NCBI GenBank assembly: GCA_038961845.1
Contig: CP152408.1
Coordinates: 5,580,001-5,644,000, forward strand
Source of the DNA: Xylophilus sp. GW821-FHT01B05
Lineage (GTDB): Bacteria > Pseudomonadota > Gammaproteobacteria > Burkholderiales > Burkholderiaceae_C
Direction: 5' to 3'
DNA: 64,000 bases
The position numbers and the translations under genes are program-made. Each line of letters starts with the position of its first letter. Position 1 is the first letter of the stretch. The notes below the pieces were generated by a model that was given only the letters and a program-made list of their open reading frames with translations, was not told the DNA's origin and made no database searches. Of this stretch, positions 6,188 through 15,958 are shown piece after piece.

Positions 6188-9100
6188 GCATTTCCACCAC
6201 CTTCATCAAGCGGCCCATTGGCACCTCGCTGCTGGGCCTGGCGATCCTGCTGATCGGCCTGGCGGCCTGGCCGCTGCTGCCGGTGGCGCCACTGCCGCAG
6301 GTCGATTTCCCGACCATCCAGGTGTCGGCCAACCTGCCGGGCGCGAGCCCGCAGACCATGGCATCGAACGTGGCGCAGCCGCTGGAGCGGCAGTTCTCGC
6401 TGATCGCCGGGCTCACCCAGATGACGTCGAGCAGCGCTCTGGGCTCGACCCAGATCACGCTGCAGTTCGACCTGAACCGCGCCATCGACGGCGCGGCGCT
6501 GGATGTGCAGACGGCCATCAATGCCGCCTCGGGCCAGTTGCCGACCAATCTGCCGAGCGCGCCGAGTTTTCGCAAGATCAATCCGGCCGACGCGCCGGTG
6601 CTGATCCTGGGCGTGCAATCCAAGGTGCTGCCGCTGACCCAGGTCAACGACTACGCAGACAACGTGCTGGCGCAGCAGATCTCGCGCATCTCCGGCGTGG
6701 GCCTGGTCAACATCTTCGGCGCGCAGAAACCCGCCGTGCGCATACAGGCCAACCCCGAGAAGCTCAAGGCCCTGGGCCTGAGCCTGGAAGACATTCGCGG
6801 CGTGATCGCCACCACCACGGTCAACGCCCCCACCGGCACGCTGGACGGCGCACGGCAGGCCTTCACCGTCTACACCAATGACCAATTGCTGTCGGCCGCG
6901 CCGTGGAACGACGTGGTGCTGGCCTGGCGCAATGGCGCGCCGATACGGGTGCGCGACATCGGCGTGGCGGTGGACGGCCCTGAGAACAGCAAGATCGCCG
7001 CCTGGGGCTTTGCCGGCGCCGCAGCCCCGGCCGACAACGGCATAGAGAACGGCCGCGCCATCATGCTGGCCATCACCAAGCAGCCCGGCGCCAACGTGAT
7101 CGACACGGTGGACCGCATCCTGGCCGCGCTGCCGCAGCTGCAGGCATCCATCCCGCCCAGCATCAAGGTCAGCACGCTGGCCGACCGCACGCAGAACATT
7201 CGCGCATCGGTCAAGGATGTGGAGTTCACCCTGGTGCTGTCGATCGTGCTGGTGGTGGGCGTGATCTTCGTCTTCCTGCGCAACATCACGATCACGCTGA
7301 TCCCCAGCGTGACGGTGCCGCTGGCCATCCTGGGCACGGCGGCGGTGATGTACGTGCTGGGCTATAGCCTGGACAACCTATCGCTGATGGGGCTGACCAT
7401 CGCGGTCGGCTTTGTGGTGGATGACGCCATCGTGATGCTGGAGAACATCTACCGCCATATCGAAGACGGCATGCCGCCGATGGAGGCAGCGCTGAAAGGC
7501 GCGGGCGAGATCGGCTTCACCATCATCTCGATTTCGGTGTCGCTGGTGGCGGTGTTCATCCCGCTGCTGCTGATGGGCGGCATCGTCGGCCGCTTGTTCC
7601 GCGAGTTCGCGGTGACGGTGACGCTGACCATTGCGCTGTCGGTGGTGGTGTCGCTCACGCTCACGCCCATGCTGTGCGCGCGCTTTCTCAAGCCCCATAC
7701 GGGGCAGGAAAAACATGGCCGCCTCTACCAATGGTTCGAGCACGGCTTTGACGCCCTGCTGGGCGGCTACCGGCGCGGCCTGGGCTTTGTGCTGCGCCAC
7801 CCGTTCGCCACCTTGATGAGCTTTCTGCTGACCGTCGCGGCCACGGTGGCGCTGTTCGTGGTGATCCCCAAGGGCTTCTTCCCGCAGCAGGACACGGGCT
7901 TTATCTCGGGCCAGGCTGATTCGGCGCAGGACTCGTCGTCCGAGGTCATGCACGGCCGCATGCTGCAGTTGGCCGACATCATCCGGCAAGACCCGGACGT
8001 GGCCTCTTTCGGCATGCAGGCGGGCGCCTCCACCTTCAATTCCGGCAACTTCTTTATCGCGCTCAAGCCCAAGGACGAGGGCCGCGTCGCCAACGCCGAC
8101 CAGATCATTGCCCGCCTGCGCGCCAAGCTGGCGCCGGTGCAGGGCATCACGCTGTTCATGCAGGCCGGCCAGGACATCAACGTGGGTGGCCGCCAGTCGC
8201 GCACCCAGTACCAGTACACGGTGACCGACCCGAACCTGGACGAGCTCAACACCTGGGCGCCACGGCTGACCACGAAGTTCCGCTCGCTGCCGCAGCTCAC
8301 CGACGTGACATCGGACCAGCAGAACGCCGCCCCCATCGCCACGCTGACCATAGACCGCCAGCGCGCCTCCAGCTACGGCATCACACCGCAGATGGTGGAC
8401 GCCACCATCAACAACGCGATCGGCCAGCGCCAGGTGGCGCAGTTCTTTACCCAGCTCAACAGCTACCACGTGGTGCTGGAAGTCACGCCCGAGCTGCAGG
8501 GCGACCCTGCGCTGTTCAGCCGGCTGTACCTGACCTCTCCGCTCACCGGGCAGCAGGTGCCGCTGTCGACCTTTGTCTCGGTGGACACCAGCAAGACCGG
8601 CTACCTGTCGATCAGCCACCAGGGGCAATTCCCGGCGGTGACCATCTCCTTCAACCTGGCGCCGGGCAACTCGCTTGGGCAGGCGGTGGATGCGATCAAC
8701 AACGCGCAGGCGCAGATGGGCATGCCGGCCACCGTGAGCGGCAGCTTCCAGGGCACGGCCCAGGCCTTTGGCGATTCACTGCGCAGCCAGCCCTACCTGA
8801 TCGCGGCGGCGCTGATCGCGGTCTACATCGTGCTGGGCCTGCTCTACGAGAGCTACATCCACCCGCTGACCATTCTCTCGACCCTGCCCTCGGCCGGCGT
8901 CGGCGCCCTGCTGATCCTGATGGCCGGCGGCTATGACCTGAGCGTGATCGCGCTGATCGGCATCATCCTGCTGATCGGCATCGTCAAGAAAAACGGCATC
9001 ATGATGGTGGACTTTGCGCTGCATGCCGAGCGCGACCGGGGCATGTCGCCGCGCGACGCCATTTTTGAGGCCTGCATCCTGCGCTTCCGACCGATCATGA

Positions 9101-9336
9101 TGACCACCATGTGCGCGCTGCTCAGCGGCCTGCCGCTGATGCTGGGCCAGGGCGCGGGCTCCGAGCTGCGCCGCCCGCTGGGCTACGCCATGGTGGGCGG
9201 GCTGATCCTGTCGCAGATGCTCACGCTGTTCACCACGCCGGTGGTCTACCTGTACCTGGACCGCGCACACCACTGGTATGTGCGCCGCAAGCAGGCGCGC
9301 AAGGCGCTGCCGGGCCCGCACGAAAGCGCCGCATGA
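6184..9336 (+). CDS. RND efflux transporter, inner-membrane pump (MdtC-like, HAE1 family)
   Basis: A 1050-residue proton-driven exporter, the usual length for the family, with 12 expected membrane segments and two large periplasmic loops. It starts at the GTG at 6184 that overlaps the adaptor stop. Key features are [11 protein letters not shown] at the N-terminus, [11 protein letters not shown] and the proton-relay pair Asp413-Asp414 in [20 protein letters not shown]. Sequence resembles MdtB/MdtC more than AcrB, which suggests a drug, bile-salt or novobiocin-like range rather than metal export, although the partner regulators look like metal sensors. The last codons overlap the response-regulator start (ATGA). 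Confidence 0.95.
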   Translation: MSISTTFIKRPIGTSLLGLAILLIGLAAWPLLPVAPLPQVDFPTIQVSANLPGASPQTMASNVAQPLERQFSLIAGLTQMTSSSALGSTQITLQFDLNRAIDGAALDVQTAINAASGQLPTNLPSAPSFRKINPADAPVLILGVQSKVLPLTQVNDYADNVLAQQISRISGVGLVNIFGAQKPAVRIQANPEKLKALGLSLEDIRGVIATTTVNAPTGTLDGARQAFTVYTNDQLLSAAPWNDVVLAWRNGAPIRVRDIGVAVDGPENSKIAAWGFAGAAAPADNGIENGRAIMLAITKQPGANVIDTVDRILAALPQLQASIPPSIKVSTLADRTQNIRASVKDVEFTLVLSIVLVVGVIFVFLRNITITLIPSVTVPLAILGTAAVMYVLGYSLDNLSLMGLTIAVGFVVDDAIVMLENIYRHIEDGMPPMEAALKGAGEIGFTIISISVSLVAVFIPLLLMGGIVGRLFREFAVTVTLTIALSVVVSLTLTPMLCARFLKPHTGQEKHGRLYQWFEHGFDALLGGYRRGLGFVLRHPFATLMSFLLTVAATVALFVVIPKGFFPQQDTGFISGQADSAQDSSSEVMHGRMLQLADIIRQDPDVASFGMQAGASTFNSGNFFIALKPKDEGRVANADQIIARLRAKLAPVQGITLFMQAGQDINVGGRQSRTQYQYTVTDPNLDELNTWAPRLTTKFRSLPQLTDVTSDQQNAAPIATLTIDRQRASSYGITPQMVDATINNAIGQRQVAQFFTQLNSYHVVLEVTPELQGDPALFSRLYLTSPLTGQQVPLSTFVSVDTSKTGYLSISHQGQFPAVTISFNLAPGNSLGQAVDAINNAQAQMGMPATVSGSFQGTAQAFGDSLRSQPYLIAAALIAVYIVLGLLYESYIHPLTILSTLPSAGVGALLILMAGGYDLSVIALIGIILLIGIVKKNGIMMVDFALHAERDRGMSPRDAIFEACILRFRPIMMTTMCALLSGLPLMLGQGAGSELRRPLGYAMVGGLILSQMLTLFTTPVVYLYLDRAHHWYVRRKQARKALPGPHESAA

Positions 9337-10013
9337 GAATCCTGATCGTCGAAGACGAGCGCAAGACCGCCGACTACCTGCACCAGGGCCTGACCGAGCA
9401 GGGCTGCACCGTGGACGTGGCCTATGACGGCATCGACGGCCAGCACCTGGCCCTGCACTACGACTTCGACGTGATCGTGCTCGACGTCATGCTGCCCGGG
9501 CTGGATGGCTTCGAGGTGCTGCGCTCGCTGCGCGCCGTGAAGAACACGCCGGTGATCATGCTGACCGCTCGCGACGGCGTGGACGACCGCGTGAAGGGCC
9601 TGCGCGAAGGCGCGGACGACTACCTGGTCAAGCCCTTCTCCTTCATCGAGCTGCTGGCCCGGCTGCAGGCACTCAACCGCCGTGGCCGCGCGCAGGAGCC
9701 GACCCTGCTGCGCGTGGGCGGCCTGCAGGTAGACCTGATCAGCCGCCGCGCCACGCGCGAGGGCCAGCGCATAGACCTCACGGCCAAGGAGTTTGCGTTG
9801 CTGGCCGTGCTGGCGCGCCGGCCGGGCGAGATCCTGTCCAAGACATCGATCGCCGAGCTGGTCTGGGACATGAACTTCGACAGCAACACCAATGTGGTCG
9901 AGGTCGCCATCAAGCGCCTGCGCACCAAGATCGACGTGCCCTTCAGCCACAGCCTGCTGCACACCATCCGCGGCATGGGCTACGTGCTGGAAGAGCGCGA
10001 GCAACAAGGCTAG
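9333..10013 (+). CDS. OmpR-family response regulator, CusR/CopR-like
   Basis: A 226-residue regulator with a receiver domain (Asp51 as phospho-acceptor in [13 protein letters not shown], Lys in LVKPFSF) and a winged-helix DNA-binding domain ending in RTKIDVPF and [11 protein letters not shown]. The linker and C-terminus match the heavy-metal response-regulator subgroup (CusR, CopR, IrlR). It overlaps the pump stop by ATGA and is two bases from the kinase gene, so pump and regulators are one transcription unit. A CusR-like operator lies in front of that unit at 3421-3434, consistent with self-induction. Confidence 0.95.
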   Translation: MRILIVEDERKTADYLHQGLTEQGCTVDVAYDGIDGQHLALHYDFDVIVLDVMLPGLDGFEVLRSLRAVKNTPVIMLTARDGVDDRVKGLREGADDYLVKPFSFIELLARLQALNRRGRAQEPTLLRVGGLQVDLISRRATREGQRIDLTAKEFALLAVLARRPGEILSKTSIAELVWDMNFDSNTNVVEVAIKRLRTKIDVPFSHSLLHTIRGMGYVLEEREQQG

Positions 10014-10015
10014 GC

Positions 10016-11413
10016 ATGCGCCTGCGCAACTCCATCGCCGTCCGGCTGGCCCTGATGTTTGCCGTGGCGGCGTTCGCGGGCTTTGCGCTGATCGGCCTGG
10101 TACTGCACCAGGTGCTGAACCACGAGCTGCGGCGCCACCAGCGCGAGGAAATCGCCGGCCGCCTGGAAGGCGTGCAGTACATGCTGGTGCACAGCCGCTC
10201 GCCCCAGCTCGCGGCGCATGCGCAAGACCGGCTGGCCAGCCTCAACGCCTCCAAGGACGTGCGTTTCTGGCTCTGGAGCGATGATCCGGCCTTTCGCTAC
10301 GGCGATGCGCCGGAGCAGGTGGCCCAGGCCACGCGCAACGCGCCCGGCATCGTCAAGATCCAGGCCGGCAGCGGCGCAGAGCAGCAAACACTGCATGTCC
10401 TGGGCCACCTGCTGCCGGCCAACGAGGTGCGCCCGGCCGTGCAACTGATGGTCGGCATAGACACGCACCCCTTCGACAGGACCATGCGCGCCTTCGAGTC
10501 GGCGCTGCTGCTGGTGACCGTGGCCGGCACCCTGCTGGTGGCCGCGCTGGGCTACTGGATTGCCCGGCTCGGGCTGCGGCCGGTGGCGCGGCTGTCGGCC
10601 GACGCGCACCGCATCGGGCCGGACAACCGCGGCCAGCGCCTGGACCTGCCGCGCCTGCCGCGTGAGCTGGCCGACCTGGGCGCATCCCTCAACGCCGCCT
10701 TCGACCGCCTGGACGCGGCCTACCGCCAGCTGGAAACCTTCAACGCCGACGTGGCGCACGAGTTGCGCACGCCGATCGGGACCCTGATCGGCCAGACCCA
10801 GGTGGCGCTGGCGCGCGAGCGCGATGCAGAGCAACTGCGCAACGTGCTGCAGTCCAACCTGGAAGAGCTGGAGCGGCTGCGCGCCATCGTCGCCGACATG
10901 CTGTTCCTGGCGCGGGCCGAACAGGGCGAGCGGGCGCGCATGCTGGTGGCCTCATCCATTGGCGACGAGGTCGGCAAGACGGTGGAATTCCTCGACGTGC
11001 TGCTGGACGACGCCGGCGTGACGGTGCATGTGGCCGGCGACGTGGTGGCGCCGATCGAGACCTCGCTGTTCCGCCGCGCCCTGTCCAACCTGCTGCACAA
11101 CGCCATCCAGCACTCATCGCCCGGCACGGCCATAGAAGTGCAGATCACGCGGCAGCAAGGCACGGCCGTGGTGGCCTTCTCCAACGCCAGCGCGCCGATT
11201 GCGCCGGCCCAGTTGGAGCGCCTGTTCGACCGCTTCTACCGCGTGGACGCCGCCCGCGCCAACAGCAATGAGAGCCACGGCCTGGGCCTGGCCATCGTCA
11301 AGGCCGTGGCCGCGATGCATGGCGGCACGGTGTTTGCGCGCTCGGAGCAGGGCGTGACGACGGTGGGGTTTGGCGTGGCGCTGGAAAACGCCCCGACTCA
11401 GAACAAAAAGTAG
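10016..11413 (+). CDS. Sensor histidine kinase, CusS-like
   Basis: A 465-residue membrane kinase. It has a first membrane segment at about residues 13-33, a periplasmic sensor of about 130 residues, a second segment at 163-183 and a HAMP linker. The H-box is [14 protein letters not shown] with His248, followed by N-box [11 protein letters not shown] and G-box [18 protein letters not shown]. The architecture matches the heavy-metal sensor kinases paired with CusR/CopR regulators. The final codons are antisense to the last codons of ureC: the two genes converge and overlap by 16 bp. That overlap marks the right-hand edge of the cassette that splits the urease operon. Confidence 0.94.
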   Translation: MRLRNSIAVRLALMFAVAAFAGFALIGLVLHQVLNHELRRHQREEIAGRLEGVQYMLVHSRSPQLAAHAQDRLASLNASKDVRFWLWSDDPAFRYGDAPEQVAQATRNAPGIVKIQAGSGAEQQTLHVLGHLLPANEVRPAVQLMVGIDTHPFDRTMRAFESALLLVTVAGTLLVAALGYWIARLGLRPVARLSADAHRIGPDNRGQRLDLPRLPRELADLGASLNAAFDRLDAAYRQLETFNADVAHELRTPIGTLIGQTQVALARERDAEQLRNVLQSNLEELERLRAIVADMLFLARAEQGERARMLVASSIGDEVGKTVEFLDVLLDDAGVTVHVAGDVVAPIETSLFRRALSNLLHNAIQHSSPGTAIEVQITRQQGTAVVAFSNASAPIAPAQLERLFDRFYRVDAARANSNESHGLGLAIVKAVAAMHGGTVFARSEQGVTTVGFGVALENAPTQNKK

Positions 11414-13116
11414 CGCTGCGCCATCGGCAGCACACTGGCCGGCTCGCAGGTCAGCAGTTGGCCATCGGCGCGCACCGCGTAGGTTTGCGCATCAATCTCC
11501 ATCACCGGCGTGGCGCTGTTGTGGATCAGGTGCTGCTTGCGTACCTGGCGGATGTTCTTCACCGCGCTCAAGGTCTTGGCCAGGCCAAACTTTTCCTTGA
11601 TGCCATTACCCAGCCCGGCCTGCGAGACGAAGGTGAGCGAGCCGCGCGCTATCGCGCCGCCATAGGCACCAAACATCGGCCGGTAGTGCACCGGCTGCGG
11701 CGTGGGGATGGAGGCGTTGGGGTCGCCCATGGCGGCCATGGCGATGAAGCCGCCTTTCAAAATCACCGAGGGCTTGACGCCAAAAAAGGCCGGCTTCCAC
11801 AGCACGATGTCGGCCCACTTGCCGACTTCCAGGCTGCCAACCTCGTGGCTGATGCCGTGCGCAATGGCCGGGTTGATGGTGAGCTTGGCGATGTAGCGCT
11901 TGGCGCGGAAGTTGTCGTTGCGCGCGCTGTCTTCCGGCAGGGTGCCGCGCTGCTGCTTCATCTTGTGCGCGGTCTGCCAGCAGCGGATGGTGATCTCGCC
12001 GACGCGGCCCATGGCCTGGCTGTCGGAGCTGAACATGCTGATCGCGCCCAGGTCGTGCAGCACGTCTTCTGCGGCGATGGTCTCTTTGCGGATGCGGCTC
12101 TCGGCAAAGGCCAAGTCTTCCGGGATGGCGGGGTTCAGGTGGTGGCAGACCATCAACATGTCGACGTGTTCGTCGAGCGTGTTGACGGTGTAGGGCATGG
12201 TCGGGTTGGTGGATGAGGGCAAGAAGTTGCTCTCGCCCACCACGCGCAGGATGTCGGGCGCATGGCCACCGCCCGCGCCTTCGGTATGGAAGGCGCAGAG
12301 GCTGCGGCCCTTGGTGGCGGCGATGGTGTTCTCGACAAAGCCGGATTCGTTCAGCGTGTCGCTGTGGATCGCCACCTGGGTATCGGTCTCTTCCGCCACA
12401 GACAGGCAGTTGTCGATGGCGGCAGGCGTGGTGCCCCAGTCTTCGTGCAGCTTCAAGCCGATCACGCCGGCATCGATCTGCTCGTGCAGCGCCTCGGGGC
12501 GGCTGGCGTTGCCCTTGCCCAGAAAGCCCAGGTTCATGGGGAAGGCATCGGCCGCCTGCAGCATGCGCGCGATGTTCCACGGGCCAGGCGTGCAGGTGGT
12601 GGCAAAGGTGCCGGTGGCCGGCCCGGTGCCGCCGCCCAGCATGGTGGTGGTGCCCGAGGCCAGCGCCTCTTCGATCTGCTGCGGGCAGATGAAGTGGATG
12701 TGGCTGTCGATGGCGCCGGCGGTGACGATGCTGCCTTCGCAGCTCAGGATCTCGGTGCCCGGGCCGATGACGATATCCACGCCCGGCTGGGTGTCGGGGT
12801 TGCCGGCCTTGCCGATGGCGGCGATGCGGCCGTCCTTGATACCGATGTCGGCCTTGACGATGCCCCAGTGGTCAAGGATCAGCGCATTGGTCAGCACCAG
12901 GTCCATGGCACCGCTGGCGTTGGTGCGCTGCGACTGCGCCATGCCGTCGCGGATGGTCTTGCCGCCGCCGAACTTGACCTCTTCGCCGTAGCTGCCGGCG
13001 CGCAGCGTGTAGTCGGCCTCGACCTCGACCAGCAGGTCGGTATCCGCCAGGCGGACACGGTCGCCCACGGTGGGGCCGAAGATTTCCGCATAGGCGCGGC
13101 GTCCGATGGTGGCCAT
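11398..13116 (-). CDS. ureC: Urease alpha subunit (catalytic)
   Basis: A 572-residue urease large subunit that hydrolyses urea to ammonia and carbamate at a di-nickel site. All metal and catalytic residues are present at a constant offset of +5 from Klebsiella: His139 and His141 (IDSHIHF), carbamylated Lys222 (GLKLHEDWG), His251, His277 ([13 protein letters not shown]), His325 in the flap (MVCHHLN) and Asp365 ([12 protein letters not shown]). The enzyme should therefore be active if the accessory proteins supply nickel. It is the last gene of the ureD-A-J-B-C block. The next urease gene, ureE, is 8.1 kb downstream on the same strand, past the efflux cassette. Confidence 0.98.
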   Translation of the reverse strand: MATIGRRAYAEIFGPTVGDRVRLADTDLLVEVEADYTLRAGSYGEEVKFGGGKTIRDGMAQSQRTNASGAMDLVLTNALILDHWGIVKADIGIKDGRIAAIGKAGNPDTQPGVDIVIGPGTEILSCEGSIVTAGAIDSHIHFICPQQIEEALASGTTTMLGGGTGPATGTFATTCTPGPWNIARMLQAADAFPMNLGFLGKGNASRPEALHEQIDAGVIGLKLHEDWGTTPAAIDNCLSVAEETDTQVAIHSDTLNESGFVENTIAATKGRSLCAFHTEGAGGGHAPDILRVVGESNFLPSSTNPTMPYTVNTLDEHVDMLMVCHHLNPAIPEDLAFAESRIRKETIAAEDVLHDLGAISMFSSDSQAMGRVGEITIRCWQTAHKMKQQRGTLPEDSARNDNFRAKRYIAKLTINPAIAHGISHEVGSLEVGKWADIVLWKPAFFGVKPSVILKGGFIAMAAMGDPNASIPTPQPVHYRPMFGAYGGAIARGSLTFVSQAGLGNGIKEKFGLAKTLSAVKNIRQVRKQHLIHNSATPVMEIDAQTYAVRADGQLLTCEPASVLPMAQRYFLF

Positions 13117-13157
13117 GGGGAGGTCTCGTTCGTTAACTATTAAAACTATAGCTATAA

Positions 13158-13178
13158 GCCCAGGCGCAGCCTGGGCTA
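13158..13178. repeat. AGCCCAGG-N5-CCTGGGCT intergenic hairpin, copy 1
   Basis: An 8-bp perfect inverted repeat with loop CGCAG, preceded by an AT-rich CTATAGCTATA flank. It lies in the 89-bp gap between ureB and ureC. Four more copies with different 5-nt loops are at 37509, 39774, 51783 and 63335. Confidence 0.8.
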
Positions 13179-13205
13179 CAGGCCTTTTTCTTCAAAATTC
13201 TGAAA

Positions 13206-13511
13206 CTACAGCGGCCCCTGCGTCAGGCCGCGAAAGCCGTACACCACGCGGTCGCCGGCGTAGTCCACCAACTCGACCGTGCGTTGCTGCCCGGGCTCAA
13301 AGCGCACCGCCGTGCCCGAGGCGATGTTGAGGCGCATGCCCTGCGCGGCGGCGCGGTCAAAATCCAGCGCGCCATTGGTCTCGGCAAAGTGGTAGTGCGA
13401 GCCGACCTGGATCGGGCGGTCGGAGGCGTTCTTCACCAGCAAGGTGATGGTGCGGCGGCCGGTGTTGAGGGCGTGTTCGCCCTCGTCGACGATGAGTTCG
13501 CCCGGGATCAT
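13206..13511 (-). CDS. ureB: Urease beta subunit
   Basis: A 101-residue urease beta chain, recognised from [19 protein letters not shown], then [24 protein letters not shown] and the C-terminal [16 protein letters not shown]. The start at 13511 gives the usual length; the open frame extends upstream into ureJ only by chance. With UreA and UreC it forms the trimer-of-trimers enzyme. It lies 14 bp after ureJ and 89 bp before ureC, and that last gap contains a hairpin repeat. Confidence 0.97.
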   Translation of the reverse strand: MIPGELIVDEGEHALNTGRRTITLLVKNASDRPIQVGSHYHFAETNGALDFDRAAAQGMRLNIASGTAVRFEPGQQRTVELVDYAGDRVVYGFRGLTQGPL

Positions 13512-13525
13512 GCTGCGCGCCCCGT

Positions 13526-14134
13526 TCAGGCCACGCCGGCCAGCAAGGCCGCGCCCAACAACGCCACGGCGGCACCCGCGATGCGCGGCAGCCAGACGTT
13601 GGAATGGCGCAGCGCCCAACCCAGCGCAATGCCGCCCACATGCAGCAGCAGCGTGGCGCTGAGCATGCCGGCCAGCGTCAGCGCCGCATCCGACTCGCCA
13701 GCCAATTCATAGCCGTGCGCCACGCCGTGGAATACAGCGAATACGCCGACCAGTGCAGCGGCCGCGAAGCCCGGCAAACGCCAGCGCGTGACCACCAACA
13801 AGCCCAGCACCAAGAGCGAGGCCGCGATCATCGGCTCCACGCCCGGCAACTGCACGCCCGCCAGCCCGGCCAGCGCGCCCGCCAGCAACATGGCCGCAAA
13901 GCCCAGCGGCGCCCAGAGCAGATCGGGCCAGGCGCGGCGCGCGGCCAGTGCGCTCCACAGCCCCACGGCGACCATGGCCGCCAGGTGATCGGCGCCCGTC
14001 AGCGGGTGCAGAAAGCCGGTGGCAAAACCGTGGTGGTGGGCCGCGCCATCCACCCCGGTATGGGCCACCGCCGCCAGCGGCAGCGCACAGATCAAGGACA
14101 GCAGGGCCACGCGGCCGGAACGGGTGCTGGACAT
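13526..14134 (-). CDS. ureJ: HupE/UreJ family membrane protein, putative nickel permease
   Basis: A 202-residue protein with a signal-like N-terminus and six or so hydrophobic segments. The family motif [20 protein letters not shown] near residue 43 and the later [13 protein letters not shown] carry His and Asp residues expected to bind nickel. HupE/UreJ proteins import nickel for hydrogenase or urease. The position between ureA and ureB matches other proteobacterial urease operons and supports nickel supply to this enzyme. The transport role is known for HupE homologues and inferred here. Confidence 0.93.
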   Translation of the reverse strand: MSSTRSGRVALLSLICALPLAAVAHTGVDGAAHHHGFATGFLHPLTGADHLAAMVAVGLWSALAARRAWPDLLWAPLGFAAMLLAGALAGLAGVQLPGVEPMIAASLLVLGLLVVTRWRLPGFAAAALVGVFAVFHGVAHGYELAGESDAALTLAGMLSATLLLHVGGIALGWALRHSNVWLPRIAGAAVALLGAALLAGVA

Positions 14135-14166
14135 GGAAGAAATCCTCGGGAAGGGAAAGGGGGAGA

Positions 14167-14469
14167 TCAGGCGATCGGCTGATGCACGGTGACCAGTTTT
14201 GTGCCGTCGGGGAAGGTCGCCTCGACCTGGATGTCAGGAATCATCTCGGGCACGCCGTCCATCACGTCGGCGCGGGTCAGTACCTCGCGGCCCTCGCTCA
14301 TGAGCTGGGCGACAGTCTTGCCGTCGCGCGCGCCCTCCATCACGGCGGCGCTGATCAGCGCCACGGATTCAGGGTAGTTGAGCTTGAGGCCGCGGCCCTT
14401 GCGGCGTTCGGCCAGCAGGGCAGCGGTGAAGAGCAGGAGCTTGTCTTTTTCGCGGGGCGTGAGTTCCAT
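14167..14469 (-). CDS. ureA: Urease gamma subunit
   Basis: A 100-residue urease gamma chain with the usual [23 protein letters not shown] start, then [28 protein letters not shown] and the closing [28 protein letters not shown]. The length equals that of Klebsiella UreA. It is the first structural gene after ureD, with a gap of 105 bp, and is followed by ureJ after 32 bp. Confidence 0.98.
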   Translation of the reverse strand: MELTPREKDKLLLFTAALLAERRKGRGLKLNYPESVALISAAVMEGARDGKTVAQLMSEGREVLTRADVMDGVPEMIPDIQVEATFPDGTKLVTVHQPIA

Positions 14470-14574
14470 GCCGGAAGCCTCGGGCAGATCATCGGATCGA
14501 AGAGAACGATGGTAAAGCAGGAAGCCTGCCAGGCCGCCCCTTCTGCGTACGGCATCTGGCGTATGCCGGGCTTG

Positions 14575-15417
14575 CTACAAGGCCCAGATACGCGGCCGGG
14601 TCGAGGCCAGGTCCCAACAGGCTTCGCGCCAGGCGGCACGCACCTGCTGCATCAGCTGCATCGCCGGCTCGACCACCGGCGCCAGCACGCGCACCAGCAC
14701 CAGCCGCGCATCCGGGCTGGTGGCGCCGGCAGTCGCGCACAGCGGGTGGGCATCGATCACCGCGCGGGCCGCATCCAGCGCGCGCTCGCGCGCCTCGCGG
14801 CCCAGGGGCGTGCCGCTGGCGAGGAAGATCGAGGCCATGCAGCGGTGGCCGGCCAGGCCGAGCGGTGAATCGAGCAGCAGCGCGTCATCCGCCGCAATGC
14901 GGCCGCGCTCCAGCCAGACGCCGGGCATCTCCAGGTGCTGGCGCAGGCTGCCGCGCAGAAAGGGCTTGTTCGCATGCGGCAGGCCAAAGGCGGTGACATC
15001 CCAGCCGATCAGCTCGGCGCCCGGCGCCAGGTCGAAGACCAGGCGGTTTTCCGCCAGGCAGCCGTCAAAGCACAGCGCCTCCAACGGCAGCCACTCCATG
15101 CGTGCGCCTTCTTGCACGCTGATCTGCGTGCGCTGCAGCGCCGTCTCGCCCTCCGAGCGATAGAAGCGCGTGGCGCCCGGCGTGGTCACCAGCCCGTGCG
15201 CGCCGGGCGCGACATCGACGCGGATGTCCAGCACATCGCCGCCCACCAGCCCGCCGGGCGGGTGTACCAGCACGTTGTGGCAGATGGCCTCGCCCTCGGG
15301 GTACAGGCTTTGCAGAATGCGCAGCGGCCCCTCGTGGCGAAAGCGCGCCGTAGTGCGCGGGGTGCCGCCATGCAGATCGTGGCGGTAATCAAGGTCGAGT
15401 CGGGCGTGCCAGGGCAT
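14575..15417 (-). CDS. ureD: Urease accessory protein UreD
   Basis: A 280-residue scaffold protein that binds apo-urease first and recruits UreF and UreG. Typical blocks are LHPP-like HPPGGLVGGDVLDIRV, HGLVTTPGATRFYRS and WLPLEALCFDGC, with the C-terminal ARLVLVRVLAP and REACWDLASTRPRIW. It heads the minus-strand urease operon. The start at 15417 leaves 118 bp to the divergent rcnB-like gene; promoters for both must lie there. Confidence 0.96.
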   Translation of the reverse strand: MPWHARLDLDYRHDLHGGTPRTTARFRHEGPLRILQSLYPEGEAICHNVLVHPPGGLVGGDVLDIRVDVAPGAHGLVTTPGATRFYRSEGETALQRTQISVQEGARMEWLPLEALCFDGCLAENRLVFDLAPGAELIGWDVTAFGLPHANKPFLRGSLRQHLEMPGVWLERGRIAADDALLLDSPLGLAGHRCMASIFLASGTPLGREARERALDAARAVIDAHPLCATAGATSPDARLVLVRVLAPVVEPAMQLMQQVRAAWREACWDLASTRPRIWAL

Positions 15418-15535
15418 GGGGCGCGAGTGTAGGGCGTGCGCCAGAATGCATTCATATGTAACAACGCCATGGGCCTACAACCGTCGCGCACTACTGCGTA
15501 GACGATCCTCAGTCCGTCCATGACTGGAGTTCTCC

Positions 15536-15958
15536 ATGACAAATCGATTCGCAACGCTCTCCGTGCTGGCAGCGCTACTGCTAGGTGGCACGGGTGCAGC
15601 CCTGGCACAGAACTACGACCGTGGCGGCCCTGACCGCGGCGGCCAGCGCGATCAACAGCAATGGGACCGCCGCGGTGGTGGTCCTGGCGGCCCCGGTGGA
15701 CCGCAGTACAACCGCCCGGGACCCCGTGGCCCGGACATGCGCGATGACCGCCGTGGCCCCAGCTACGGCCCGGCCTATTACCGCGGCGGCCGCCTGCCCG
15801 GCGAATACCGCAACCGCCAGTACGTGGTGGATGACTGGCGCGGCCACCGCCTGCATCAGCCGCCACGCGGCTACCACTGGGTACAGGCCAGCGGCGGTGA
15901 CTACCTGCTGGTGGCCATCACGACCGGCATCATTGCGCAGATCCTGACGAACCAGTAG
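15536..15958 (+). CDS. RcnB-family periplasmic protein
   Basis: A 140-residue secreted protein: an N-terminal signal peptide ending near ALAQ, a Gly/Arg/Asp-rich low-complexity region (about residues 27-80), and a C-terminal RcnB-like domain with YVVDDWRGHRLHQPPRGYHWVQASGGDYLLVAITTGIIAQIL. E. coli RcnB works in periplasmic nickel and cobalt homeostasis. Here the gene is divergent from ureD and next to a nickel enzyme with its own HupE/UreJ permease, which supports a nickel-related job. A GGAG ribosome-binding site precedes the ATG. The 3' end overlaps convergent rlmL by 29 bp. Confidence 0.85.
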   Translation: MTNRFATLSVLAALLLGGTGAALAQNYDRGGPDRGGQRDQQQWDRRGGGPGGPGGPQYNRPGPRGPDMRDDRRGPSYGPAYYRGGRLPGEYRNRQYVVDDWRGHRLHQPPRGYHWVQASGGDYLLVAITTGIIAQILTNQ

